From Corynebacterium amycolatum (GTDB lineage Bacteria; Actinomycetota; Actinomycetes; Mycobacteriales; Mycobacteriaceae): a stretch of 64,000 nt of DNA. The notes under the pieces are model-generated. The model was not told the DNA's origin. It searched no databases and saw only the letters and a program-made list of their open reading frames with translations. Below, piece after piece: positions 14,449-23,249 of this stretch (position 1 is the stretch's first letter; each line of letters opens with the position of its first letter). The stretch lies in NCBI RefSeq assembly GCF_016889425.1, contig NZ_CP069513.1, forward strand, positions 496,001-560,000, written 5' to 3'. Made by a program: the position numbers and the translations under genes.

Positions 14449-15750
14449 CTAATTCCCCACCGCGCGGCCGCCATTGGCGTAGTAGCGGCCCATGAACTCA
14501 TCGCGGTACTCGAAGAACCGGTCCTCCAGGATTGCAGCGCGAATGTTCTCCACCAGCTTGACCATGAAAAACAGGTTGTGAATCGTGCACAGCGTGCCGG
14601 CCAGATACTCCTTGGCCTTCAACAAATGATGCAGGTAGGCCCGGGAATAATTCAGCGACGTGTAGGAGGGCACCTCCGCGTCCACGGGGCGGAAGTCGTT
14701 CTTGAAACGGGCATTGGTCAAGGTCATCCGGCCATCGAGCGTGTACACACCACCACGGCGGGCAAGCCTGGTCGGAGCCACACAGTCAAAGGTGTCGGCA
14801 CCGGCCCCGACAGCGGCGAAAATATCGTCCGGCTCCGAGATTCCCAGTAGGTGGCGGGCGCGGTCGTCGGGAAGCTCGTCATTGACCCAACCGCAGATCA
14901 GGCCCAGATTCTGCTTCTCAATCGCCCCACCAATGCCATAGCCGTGGAAACCGAGCTGGCTGGCGTCCTCGAACTCGCGGGAGAGCTCGACCAGCCCGCG
15001 GGCGGCCTTGCGGCGCAGGTCTTCGTACTGCGCACCCTGCACGACACCGAATAACTGCTGGATGGGCAACTGGCCGTCGTCAAGCGAATGGACGTGCCCG
15101 TCGACCTGACCGCGCGAAACTGTCAGCTCGTTGTGAGCCTCCAGGCAACGGCGCGCCCAGCGGTGCGTGCGCGCGACGGACGCCTCCTGGTAGCCGCGGG
15201 TGTTCATGAGCGTGGTGAGCTCGTCAAATGCCATCATGATGTCAGCGCCCAGCGCGTGCTGAATACGCATGGACACCTCCGGCGTGAAACGGTGCTCGGA
15301 GCCATCGATGTGCGAGCGGAAAGTCACGCCGTCCTCATCGACGAACGCGTTGCGCTCTTTGCCCTCGGCGACGATGTCGTCTTTCTGCATGCCAGTGACG
15401 TCCATCGCGAGGGTCTTTTTAAAGCCCGCGCCGAGGCTGAGCACCTGGAATCCACCGGAGTCGGTGAACGTCGGACCGTTCCAGTTGGAGAACTTAGCCA
15501 ATCCGCCGGCTTGGTCGACGATTTCCTCGCCGGGCTGCAGGTACAGGTGGTACGCGTTCGACAGCATCGCCTGCGCGCCGGTGGATCGCACCTGCTCGGG
15601 CGTGAGTGTCTTCACGGTCGCCTTCGTGCCGACCGGAATGAACGCCGGCGTAGCAATATCGCCATGCGGGGTGTGGATGGTGCCAGCACGTCCGCGCGCG
15701 CCTTCGATTTGCTTTACGACGTCAAAGCCCGTCGTCCTCGACTGCGACAT
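14449..15750 (-). CDS. tgt: tRNA-guanine transglycosylase, zinc cysteines replaced
   Basis: A 433-residue Tgt-family enzyme (exchanges G34 of GUN-anticodon tRNAs for a queuine-type base). Catalytic residues are present: Asp97 in FTDSGGFQ and the nucleophile Asp322 in FDCVAPTR. In bacterial Tgt a Cys-X-Cys-X2-Cys and a His 31 residues after the first Cys bind zinc. Here these positions read Val360, Ser362, Ser365 and His391, so three of four ligands are lost while spacing and flanking NYSRAYLHHLL and HNL are kept. The substrate-loop motif usually GGLAVGE reads GGAIEKQ. It is also longer than usual (about 375), with an insert around SLDDGQLPIQQ. Probably a queuine-using or otherwise altered enzyme. 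Confidence 0.92.
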   Translation of the reverse strand: MSQSRTTGFDVVKQIEGARGRAGTIHTPHGDIATPAFIPVGTKATVKTLTPEQVRSTGAQAMLSNAYHLYLQPGEEIVDQAGGLAKFSNWNGPTFTDSGGFQVLSLGAGFKKTLAMDVTGMQKDDIVAEGKERNAFVDEDGVTFRSHIDGSEHRFTPEVSMRIQHALGADIMMAFDELTTLMNTRGYQEASVARTHRWARRCLEAHNELTVSRGQVDGHVHSLDDGQLPIQQLFGVVQGAQYEDLRRKAARGLVELSREFEDASQLGFHGYGIGGAIEKQNLGLICGWVNDELPDDRARHLLGISEPDDIFAAVGAGADTFDCVAPTRLARRGGVYTLDGRMTLTNARFKNDFRPVDAEVPSYTSLNYSRAYLHHLLKAKEYLAGTLCTIHNLFFMVKLVENIRAAILEDRFFEYRDEFMGRYYANGGRAVGN

Positions 15751-15811
15751 GAAGCTCCTTGGTTGTGGTCCAGTGCTAATGCATTGAGGTTACCTGGGTA
15801 CTATTCGCAAG

Positions 15812-18800
15812 TTACTCAGCGCTGTCGTTTTCCTCGGGCTGAATAGCGTTTTCCGGGTCCCACACGGCGCGGCTACGACGTGGCGCTTCCTCTTCGAGTC
15901 CTTCGCGCTTCATCAGTTCCGCAACCGTAATCTTCTTTCGCTTACGAGCCGGGCTGTAGTACGGACGGACCTCGATATCCTTGGCATTTTCCGGGTTCGG
16001 CTGGGCGTCGGTTGGTTCAGCTGGCGCTGCCTGCATGAGCTGTTCGGTCGGCTCTGCCTGCTCCGGCTGCTCAGTCGGCTCCGGCTGTTCGGCCTGCTCA
16101 GGCTCAGCTGGTGCCGTCGGGGCGGACGGTTCGGCCTGCTCGGAGCGCTCAGGTTGTTCGGCCTGTTCAGTCTGCTCAGCCTGGTCAGCCTGCTCGACTT
16201 CCTCCAGCTTTGCCTTCTTCCGCTTCGGAATCCAGCGGTTACGCTTCTTGGTCGCGACAGCCACAGCAGTGCCGCCCGCTGTACCCCCTGTACCAGCTGC
16301 AGCGGCTGCCCCCTCTGCACCAGCACCGACTTCACCATCGGCACTGTCTGTTTCGTCCTCGTCCTCGTCAGCGTCGCCAAAGCCACGCCCGGCACCTTCA
16401 CTTTCGGGCAACAGGGACTCACCGCGAGCCATACGCTCCCGGCGGCCCTTCTCCACCAGCTCCTCGGAAACCTCTTCCAGGGCGGAGCCTTCGACATCCA
16501 CAGAAGGCAACACCTTGTCCAGCCACTTCGGCATGTACCACGTAGCGCGGCCAAGCAAGAACATGGCTGCCGGGATGAACGTCATGCGGATAACGAAGGC
16601 GTCGAAAAGCACTGCGGCACCCAGCGCGAAACCGAATACCTTAATAATCGCCAGGGGCTGCCCGGCGAACGCCGCGAAGACGGAGATCATAATAATCGCA
16701 GCGGCCGTGACCACACGAGCGCCGAGAGTAAAGCCCTCGACGACCGATTCTTCGACCGCGTTGTACTTCGACTCTGGCGAGGATTCACCCTTGTTGTGGG
16801 TGTAATGCTCGCGCATGCGGGAAACCAGGAAGACCTGATAGTCCATGGCCAAACCGAACGTCACACCAATGAGGAAGATTGGCACAAAGCTGACCAGCGG
16901 ACCCGGAGTGCTAATCACACCCCAGAGGCCATCCTGGAAAAATGCCACTGTGACACCGAATGCGGCTGCGACAGAGAGCAAGAAGCCCACACCGGCAGTC
17001 ACTGGCACCATCAGGGAACGGAAAATCATCAGCAGCAGAATTACTGCCAGACCCACGACAACGCCCAAGTAGAGCGGCATTGCGCCCTGGAGTCGGTCAG
17101 TGATGTCAATTTCAATAGGCACCAGACCAGTGACACCGGTGAATAGGCCGGTGGTTTGCTCAATCTGCTTCTGCTGGTCGCGCACCGCGTTCATCAGCTG
17201 CTTGGTCGCAGGATCGAGCGGACCCGACTTCGGGGTCATGATCATCTTGACCGCAGTGCCGTCATGATTCATGCCAATCATCTGGATGTGCTCGACACCG
17301 ACGTTGGATTTGAACTGGTCGACAGCGTAACTATAGGAAGCCTTGCGGGCGGCCTCGATGTCAGAGAGTTCCGGGTTGGTCTGCTTCAGGGACTCGATAA
17401 GCGGTTTGAGCACCGGCGCATCGGGCTTCACATCGTCCGACTTGGCAATAATGATGAGCTGCGAGTTACGTCCCGCGCCGAAGCCCTCTTCAATCATGGT
17501 GATGGCCTTGCGGTTCGTGCTGTCCTTAGCTGCAGTAGAGTCCGACGGCAGCGCCAGCTTCAAGTGCATGGCCGGGTAGGCCAACGCCAACAGCAAGACG
17601 ATGCAGCCGACCAGGAACAGCCCTGGAGCCTTGTGCACGAAGGTGACCCAACGGCGCCCCATCGTCATCTCACCGAAGAAGGAAGAGCGGCGCCCCTTGC
17701 GCGGATTGCGCGAGGGGTTGCCAGCAACACCGGGCACACGACCAGCGAAGACCTTATCCCCCAGCAGAGACATAACTGCCGGCAGCAGGGTCAGGGAGAC
17801 CAGCACTGTGAAGGCCACTGTGATTGCCGCCGAAATACCCATCAGGGACATGAACGGCACCTTGGCAACCGTCAGCGCTGCCAGCGCGACAATCACGGTG
17901 AGGCCTGCGAAAACCACAGCGGAGCCAGCCGTACCGGTCGCCATGCCGATGGCATCTTCGTTGGTCATCCCTCGGGCTCTTTCTGCCCTGTAGCGAGAGA
18001 GGATGAACAGTGCGTAGTCAATACCGACGGCCAGACCGAACATCACGGCCAGCACCGGGGTAATCGAGTTGACGTCAGTGAATGCGGTCATCAGCGTCAC
18101 GCCAAAGACACCGATGATGATGCCCACTACCGCCGTCACAATAGGCAGGAACGAGGCCACCAGAGAGCCGAAGGTGACAACCAGCACGATAAACGCCACG
18201 GTCACACCGACAATCTCTGAGATCGGAGCTACCTCAATCGCGGGCTGCATGCCTGGGCCAGAGGCCTCGACCTTGATGCCTGCGTCACGACCGGCCTGCA
18301 TGGCGTCGAGAAGCGCCTGCATATTCTCTGGCTCGATATCCTGTGGCATCTTGGCATCGAAAACAAAGGTGGAAATACCGTAGCGGCCGTCATCGGACAC
18401 GGTACGCAAGGCATTGGCGTCGGCCTCGGCAACATCCTTGGGCAGGCCAGCGGCCATGCCCTGTTCCTTGACCATCGCCTGCATCTTCGGATTAAGGTCT
18501 ACCGGGTTGTGAAGTTGCAAATCATCGGCGATTTGGCCGACATTGTCGCGGATGCCGTTAATGACCCGGTCAACAGCCTCTTTATTCTGTGGGTCATCGA
18601 GCCTTTGCCCCTCAGGAGCCTCGAAGGCGACATAAATACGCTGCTCTCGAATTGGGTTCGGAACATCGGGGAACTTTTCCTCAATCACGTGCGAAGCCGT
18701 TGCCGACGGCATGCCGGGGATCGAGAACTGGTCGATGAACCCCTTCTGGAATGCGGCAACTGCACCGCCCAGCCCTGCCAAAATCAGGAACCACGCGATG

Positions 18801-18859
18801 ATCACAGTCCATTTATGCAGGTAGGAGAACCTGCCGAGTTTGAACAAGGCCTTTGCCAT
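15812..18859 (-). CDS. MmpL/RND-family lipid transporter with long repetitive tail
   Basis: A 1015-residue protein with two RND half-repeats: a helix, a periplasmic domain, then five helices, twice. The proton-relay DY pairs are seen in AVGIDYALFILSRYR and LAMDYQVFLVSRMREHY. This is the MmpL/CmpL group that exports trehalose monomycolate or related envelope lipids in Corynebacteriales. The last 260 residues are cytoplasmic: an acidic section, a basic KKRNRWIPKRKKAK section, then a degenerate repeat of Glu-Gln-Ala/Pro (EQAEQTEQAEQPE type), ending RKRKKITVAELMKREGLEEE. The tail is far longer than the transport core needs. Cargo is inferred. Confidence 0.9.
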   Translation of the reverse strand: MAKALFKLGRFSYLHKWTVIIAWFLILAGLGGAVAAFQKGFIDQFSIPGMPSATASHVIEEKFPDVPNPIREQRIYVAFEAPEGQRLDDPQNKEAVDRVINGIRDNVGQIADDLQLHNPVDLNPKMQAMVKEQGMAAGLPKDVAEADANALRTVSDDGRYGISTFVFDAKMPQDIEPENMQALLDAMQAGRDAGIKVEASGPGMQPAIEVAPISEIVGVTVAFIVLVVTFGSLVASFLPIVTAVVGIIIGVFGVTLMTAFTDVNSITPVLAVMFGLAVGIDYALFILSRYRAERARGMTNEDAIGMATGTAGSAVVFAGLTVIVALAALTVAKVPFMSLMGISAAITVAFTVLVSLTLLPAVMSLLGDKVFAGRVPGVAGNPSRNPRKGRRSSFFGEMTMGRRWVTFVHKAPGLFLVGCIVLLLALAYPAMHLKLALPSDSTAAKDSTNRKAITMIEEGFGAGRNSQLIIIAKSDDVKPDAPVLKPLIESLKQTNPELSDIEAARKASYSYAVDQFKSNVGVEHIQMIGMNHDGTAVKMIMTPKSGPLDPATKQLMNAVRDQQKQIEQTTGLFTGVTGLVPIEIDITDRLQGAMPLYLGVVVGLAVILLLMIFRSLMVPVTAGVGFLLSVAAAFGVTVAFFQDGLWGVISTPGPLVSFVPIFLIGVTFGLAMDYQVFLVSRMREHYTHNKGESSPESKYNAVEESVVEGFTLGARVVTAAAIIMISVFAAFAGQPLAIIKVFGFALGAAVLFDAFVIRMTFIPAAMFLLGRATWYMPKWLDKVLPSVDVEGSALEEVSEELVEKGRRERMARGESLLPESEGAGRGFGDADEDEDETDSADGEVGAGAEGAAAAAGTGGTAGGTAVAVATKKRNRWIPKRKKAKLEEVEQADQAEQTEQAEQPERSEQAEPSAPTAPAEPEQAEQPEPTEQPEQAEPTEQLMQAAPAEPTDAQPNPENAKDIEVRPYYSPARKRKKITVAELMKREGLEEEAPRRSRAVWDPENAIQPEENDSAE

Positions 18860-19238
18860 GTCAAGTTTCCCTTACGTCTAATATTCGCCTGGACCGCCCC
18901 AACTGCAGCTTCCCCAAGTTCGCGCTAACCAGGCACTCCCTCGGACTTTACCTGCAGTTTGAAGCCTCTTCGCTACTCCGATGCTAGCGACCACCCCGGA
19001 TTGGCCAACATCAACTCTGGCGCTGACGTGGTCATTGGGGGCGGGCACGACATAAAAACCGGAAATACTTTTGCTAAGAGTAGCGGACTTCCCGGATGAA
19101 CGTGAACAATGGGGTGTGTGTTACTGATGTTATTTTTGTGATTTAGGTGCGCCGGTCGGACACCTCGCCCTTTACCGCTTTACGACGAACACCTCTTGCA
19201 CCCCCACCACGCTCAGGCACTCAGGACCGATTAAATGC
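18860..19238. other. Intergenic region upstream of the MmpL gene
   Basis: This stretch of about 380 bases precedes the MmpL gene (minus strand). I see no gene, tRNA or clear hairpin. It contains one CGTCGTHAAGC copy at 19177-19187 (minus orientation). An MmpL promoter is expected here but no convincing -35/-10 pair was found. Confidence 0.5.
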
Positions 19239-19283
19239 AAAACCCCCGAGGCTCCTACTTAAAGGAACCACCGGGGGTTTTAT
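19239..19283 (-). terminator. Terminator downstream of tRNA-Ser(CGA)
   Basis: AAACCCCCG and CGGGGGTTT arms bracket a loop with a second small stem (GGTTCCTTTA/GTAGGAGCC). It lies just 3' of tRNA-Ser(CGA) on the minus strand. Confidence 0.8.
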
Positions 19284-19286
19284 TGG

Positions 19287-19374
19287 CGGTGACGGAGGGA
19301 TTTGAACCCTCGGTACGGGGTTACCGCACAAAGCATTTCGAGTGCTTCACCTTCGGCCGCTCGGACACGTCACC
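19287..19374 (-). tRNA. tRNA-Ser(CGA)
   Basis: An 88-nt class II tRNA on the minus strand. Acceptor GGTGACG/CGTCACC, discriminator G, anticodon loop CTCGAAA giving CGA, long variable arm, T loop GGTTCAAATCC. One of four different tRNA-Ser genes in the window. Confidence 0.95.
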
Positions 19375-19649
19375 GCTAGAAAACGTTACAGGTAGCCCCT
19401 TTATCTACCAAATCCCCAGGTCAGAAGGCTCAGCTGTCCGCACAGTCGACACCGCCGGTCCTCCGCCAAGCCGTTCACAAAGAACCACAGCCCCGCCATC
19501 CCAAATCACTCCATCTACTGCACCATTCACTTAAACCACCGCACTCTTCGGGGTGGCCAACGCCCTCTGAGATATGAAGGAATAGTCTGTAGCTTGAAAT
19601 CTAGAAACTTAAACACAGAAGTGCAGCCACACAGAAAGGGTTCTCCCTC

Positions 19650-20630
19650 ATGATTCGTTCCGCCATCATCGGCTACGGCAACTTGGGCCGCAGCGTCGAA
19701 AAGGTCATTGCCGACCAGCCGGATATGGAACTCGTCGGTGTTTTCTCCCGTCGCGATTCGCTGGACACTGAGGCCCGCGTGCTCCCGGCTGCGGATGTCG
19801 AAAAGTACAAGGACGAGGTAGACGTGCTGTTCGTGTGCCTCGGCTCGGCCACCGATGTCCCGGAGCAGGCCCCTGAGCTAGCAAAGAACTTTACGACGGT
19901 CGACACCTACGACAACCACCACGAGATTCCGAAGCACCGCGCGGCCATGGACGCCTCCGCTCGTGAGGGTGACAACATCGCCATGATCTCGACCGGTTGG
20001 GACCCGGGCCTGTTCTCCCTGAACCGCGTCCTGGGCGCTGCCATCCTGCCGGGCGCAGACCAGATGACCTTCTGGGGGCCGGGCCTGTCGCAGGGCCACT
20101 CCGATGCCGTGCGTCGTGTGCCGGGAGTGAAGAAGGGGGTCCAGTACACCAAGCCGAACCCGGAAGCCATCGAGGCCGTGAAGAAGGGCGAGGGCGCAGA
20201 CCTGAAGGGTAACGAGTGCCACCTGCGCCACTGCTTCGTCGTCGCTGAAGAAACCGGCAACGCCGACGAGGACGCCAAGCTCAAGGAGCAGATCCGCGAA
20301 ACCATCGTGACCATGCCGGATTACTTTGCCCCATACGAGACCATCGTGGACTTCATCTCTGAAGAGGAGTTCGACCGCGACCACCAGGGCATGCCGCACG
20401 GCGGCCAGGTCATTACCCGTGGCCAGGCCGGTACCTCCGGTCACGTCATCAAGTTCGGTCTCGAACTGGAGCGCAACCCCGACTTCACCGCAGCCGTCCA
20501 GGTTGCCTACGGTCGCGCTGCCTACCGCCTGAAGCAGGCTGGCGAGACTGGTGCCCGTACCGTCTTCGAGATCGCCCCGTACCTACTGTCCGCCGAACCA
20601 CTGGATGACCTGGTGGCTCAGAAGCTGTAG
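19650..20630 (+). CDS. ddh: meso-Diaminopimelate D-dehydrogenase
   Basis: A 326-residue NADPH-dependent enzyme making meso-diaminopimelate directly from tetrahydrodipicolinate and ammonia, for lysine and peptidoglycan. The dinucleotide loop GYGNLG is at residues 8-13; substrate-site segments include STGWDPGLFSLNR, FWGPGLSQGHSDAVRRVPGV and MPHGGQVITRG. Length and sequence are typical of the Corynebacterium enzyme. GAAAGGG precedes the ATG. A strong terminator follows, so it is probably transcribed alone. Confidence 0.97.
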   Translation: MIRSAIIGYGNLGRSVEKVIADQPDMELVGVFSRRDSLDTEARVLPAADVEKYKDEVDVLFVCLGSATDVPEQAPELAKNFTTVDTYDNHHEIPKHRAAMDASAREGDNIAMISTGWDPGLFSLNRVLGAAILPGADQMTFWGPGLSQGHSDAVRRVPGVKKGVQYTKPNPEAIEAVKKGEGADLKGNECHLRHCFVVAEETGNADEDAKLKEQIRETIVTMPDYFAPYETIVDFISEEEFDRDHQGMPHGGQVITRGQAGTSGHVIKFGLELERNPDFTAAVQVAYGRAAYRLKQAGETGARTVFEIAPYLLSAEPLDDLVAQKL

Positions 20631-20670
20631 CCAGCCCCAACGCTGACAGCCGGCCATCGAAACACAAAGA

Positions 20671-20716
20671 ACCCCAACCGTCTCCGCACATCAGAAGCGG
20701 AGACGGTTGGGGTTAT
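20671..20716. terminator. Terminator between ddh and the CsbD gene
   Basis: ACCCCAACCGTCTCCGC pairs with GCGGAGACGGTTGGGGT, a 17-bp perfect stem with a short loop, between convergent ddh and CsbD genes. Confidence 0.9.
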
Positions 20717-20738
20717 CTCTACCCGAGAGCTAAGCGCT

Positions 20739-20927
20739 TTACTTGTCAGTCAGCTTGCCCAAGGTCTCAGTGGCCTTATCCTTCAGGTCCTCAGCACCCT
20801 GCTTGACCTTGGACGCAGCCTGCTCGCCCTTGCCCTGGTTTGCCAGGTCGTCGTTGCCAACGGCGTCGCCGGCAGCTTCCTTAACCTTGCCGCCCAACTC
20901 GTCGGCCTTGTTCTGCAGCTCGCTCAT
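20739..20927 (-). CDS. CsbD-like stress protein
   Basis: A 62-residue hydrophilic protein rich in Lys, Ala, Asp and Gly (NKADELGGKVKEAAGDAVGND), the pattern of CsbD-family general stress proteins, which are natively unfolded or helical and of unknown role. GGAGG lies before the ATG. It is monocistronic, with its end facing the ddh terminator. Confidence 0.85.
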   Translation of the reverse strand: MSELQNKADELGGKVKEAAGDAVGNDDLANQGKGEQAASKVKQGAEDLKDKATETLGKLTDK

Positions 20928-21062
20928 TATGTAAGCCTCCTATGTAAACGACTTATCTATTCTCTAGAGCCACCGTCTAGCAGCCCCACTAGTTCCGACG
21001 GTACGTGAAAATGAAGACTCGTCACGGCCACAGTGGGAATTGTGACCTAACTGTGACCCCGC

Positions 21063-21629
21063 TCACGCTTCCGACTGCCGTTGCCGTTCGAAGAATTCCC
21101 GCAGGTAAACGGAGCATTCGTCGGCAAGCACACCCCCGCGCACCTGCGGCGTGAATGCGTGGGCGGGATCGCGGATGACATCGGCGATAGAGCCGCACGC
21201 GCCGGTCTTGGGCGACCACGCGCCGAAGACCACGCGCCCCACGCGCCCCATGACGCACGCGCCGGCGCACATCACGCACGGCTCAAGTGTCACGACCAAC
21301 GTGCACTGCTCCAGCCGCCAGCCGTCACCAACAGCGCGGGTGGCCTCGCGCAACGCAATGACTTCGGCGTGGGCAAGTGGGTCACCATCCGCTTCCCGAC
21401 GGTTCGAGCCCCGGCCCACAACCCTGCCCTCGGCATCCACGACCACAGCTCCCACCGGCACATCCCCGGGGGCCGTGTGAACAGCTTCGGCGATAGCCAG
21501 GCGCATCCACTCTTCGTCGAGAATGTCCTGTTTTCGACGGGGCAGGGCGCTTGGCCGACCAGCTGGCTGGCTGGCCGCAAGGGCGCTTGGCCGCCCGGCC
21601 AGATGACCTTTGTCAGGGTTAGTCGTCAT
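21063..21629 (-). CDS. tadA: tRNA adenosine(34) deaminase
   Basis: A 188-residue deaminase. The zinc and catalytic motif is HAEV (His-Ala-Glu) with PCVMCAGAC downstream; PVGAVVVDAEG is the strand before it. It converts A34 to inosine in tRNA-Arg(ACG), two identical genes for which lie in this window. The frame runs much further upstream, but ATG 21629 overlaps the end of the partner gene by 11 bases and gives a sensible protein. The first 40 residues (repeated AGRPSAL units) are not conserved, so a start closer to MRLAIAEA is possible. Confidence 0.88.
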   Translation of the reverse strand: MTTNPDKGHLAGRPSALAASQPAGRPSALPRRKQDILDEEWMRLAIAEAVHTAPGDVPVGAVVVDAEGRVVGRGSNRREADGDPLAHAEVIALREATRAVGDGWRLEQCTLVVTLEPCVMCAGACVMGRVGRVVFGAWSPKTGACGSIADVIRDPAHAFTPQVRGGVLADECSVYLREFFERQRQSEA

Positions 21630-22176
21630 AGGGGTCGTAGTCGTCATCGTCACCGTCGTAATCCAGGTCGGCGACATCGGCGAGCTCCTCGGCGCACCCC
21701 AGCTCCTCGGCAATGGCAAGAAGCTGCTCGGACGCCCACAGCGACTGATCGTCACAGATGGACTCCAGGGCTTCCTCCGAACAGCCCAGGTCAGCGAGGA
21801 TATCCATATCTCCTTCGGCCCAGGCGTCGACATCGTCGAGCTCGTCCTCGTCGAGGTCGGGGATATCCAGATCCAGCTCGTCGAACACATCTGCCGCAAT
21901 GTCGTCGGTGACGGCGGCGGTGGCGTCGGAAAGCACAACGCGCAGCGACCCAACGCCCTGGCGCACGAGAATAAAGTAATCGTCGTCGATATTGAGCATT
22001 CCGACAGCGGCGCGTTCCGAACGCAGATTGCGCAGCGCCTGTGCAGCGTCGGCGAGGGAATCGGTGGCGTCGTCCCCAAGATCGACGACGCGCCAACCGC
22101 GCTCCCCCATAGTTACGGCAACCGCGAAGGAGCGGTCGTCATCGGAGGTGTACCCTCCGGAAAAGGTCGTGCTCAT
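21619..22176 (-). CDS. tRNA adenosine deaminase-associated protein
   Basis: A 185-residue acidic protein found next to tadA in actinobacteria (the TIGR03941 family). It starts MSTTFSGGYTSDDDRSFAVAVT and has a long Asp/Glu-rich middle and tail (DLDIPDLDEDELDDVD; end DYDGDDDDYDPYDD). Function unknown; the fixed pairing suggests a role with TadA. ATG 22176 is preferred over the in-frame codon 90 bases upstream because conserved sequence begins there. It overlaps tadA by 11 bases. Confidence 0.82.
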   Translation of the reverse strand: MSTTFSGGYTSDDDRSFAVAVTMGERGWRVVDLGDDATDSLADAAQALRNLRSERAAVGMLNIDDDYFILVRQGVGSLRVVLSDATAAVTDDIAADVFDELDLDIPDLDEDELDDVDAWAEGDMDILADLGCSEEALESICDDQSLWASEQLLAIAEELGCAEELADVADLDYDGDDDDYDPYDD

Positions 22177-22214
22177 AACCCACAACGCTAGTCGCTGTAT
22201 GTCATGCTTGTCAG

Positions 22215-23240
22215 GTGAGCAATTTCGAGTCCCCCTCCCCTGCTTCGTCCTCCCTGTCAGCTGCACAACTACCCGCGGTATGCATCCTCGGTTTGGGCCT
22301 CATCGGTGGCTCCATGATGCGCGATCTGCGGGCCCATAACGTCGAATGCTTCGGTTGGAATCGCTCGTCTGCAACGGTCGAGGAAGCCACGAAGGAGGGA
22401 TTCGATGCCAGCACGGATTTTCAGGCCACTCTCGAACGCGCTGAGGCCAGCGGCGCACTCATCGTTATCGGCACCCCCATGACGGTCGTCGGCGCGATGC
22501 TGGATGCCATCAACGAGCACGCCCCCAGCTGTGGCATCACGGATGTGGTCTCCGTGAAGGCCGCCGTCGCCGCCGAGGTCGCCGCGCGTGGCATGGAGGA
22601 ACGCTTCGTCGGCGCGCACCCGATGGCGGGTTCTGCGCAGGCGGGCTGGTCCGCCACGCTCGAAGGGCTTTTCGACGGTGCCCCCTGGGTCATCACCTAC
22701 GACCTGGCAGCTGCTACCGATGCTGCGGGCGAGCCCGTCCCGGAGCGCTGGATTGAAGTCTTTTCGCAGGTCGCCAACTTGGGAGCAGCTCTTGGCAGTC
22801 AACTCATTCCAGCGCTGAGCGATCACCACGATGCCAGCGTCGCCCGCATCTCCCACATGCCACACCTAGCGGCCTACGCAATTGCCGCCGCCGGTGAAGC
22901 CGGTGGCCCCCTGGCCATTTCGCTTGCAGCCGGCTCTTTCCGCGACTGCACCCGCGTCGCCGCCGCTGCTCCTGACATGGTCATGTCCTGGTGTGAGAAC
23001 AACACCGAACCCGTGCTCACCGCGCTTGACGACGTCATCGAGCGCCTCACCGCCGCGCGCACCCAGTTGGCCACCGAGGGAACCGCTATGGACCTGGCCA
23101 AAACCGGTCAGATTGCCCGTGTCCGCTACGAGGCTCGCCCTGCTCACCGCCCGATTTTCCGACTGCGCGTCGGCGAGGGCGGCTGGATCAACCAGTTGAA
23201 GTTGGCCGAAAGCGTCGGCGGGCAGATAGATGTGTTCTAG
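22215..23240 (+). CDS. tyrA: Prephenate/arogenate dehydrogenase
   Basis: A 341-residue TyrA enzyme with a GTG start. The NAD(P) loop is GLGLIGGSMMRDL (about 26-38), followed by VVSVKAAV and the substrate-site HPMAGSAQAGW. The end (VRYEARPAHRPIFRLRVGEGGWINQLKLAESVGGQI) is an ACT-like extension. It makes tyrosine's direct precursor; corynebacteria are known to use the arogenate route, so arogenate may be the substrate. It lies 10 bases before a CoA-transferase-like gene and may be cotranscribed with it. Confidence 0.93.
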   Translation: MSNFESPSPASSSLSAAQLPAVCILGLGLIGGSMMRDLRAHNVECFGWNRSSATVEEATKEGFDASTDFQATLERAEASGALIVIGTPMTVVGAMLDAINEHAPSCGITDVVSVKAAVAAEVAARGMEERFVGAHPMAGSAQAGWSATLEGLFDGAPWVITYDLAAATDAAGEPVPERWIEVFSQVANLGAALGSQLIPALSDHHDASVARISHMPHLAAYAIAAAGEAGGPLAISLAAGSFRDCTRVAAAAPDMVMSWCENNTEPVLTALDDVIERLTAARTQLATEGTAMDLAKTGQIARVRYEARPAHRPIFRLRVGEGGWINQLKLAESVGGQIDVF

Positions 23241-23249
23241 TGTGGAACT

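Noticed and set aside
18860-19238. Riboswitch or leader RNA before the MmpL gene
   Set aside because: No conserved element or stable structure could be recognised by eye.
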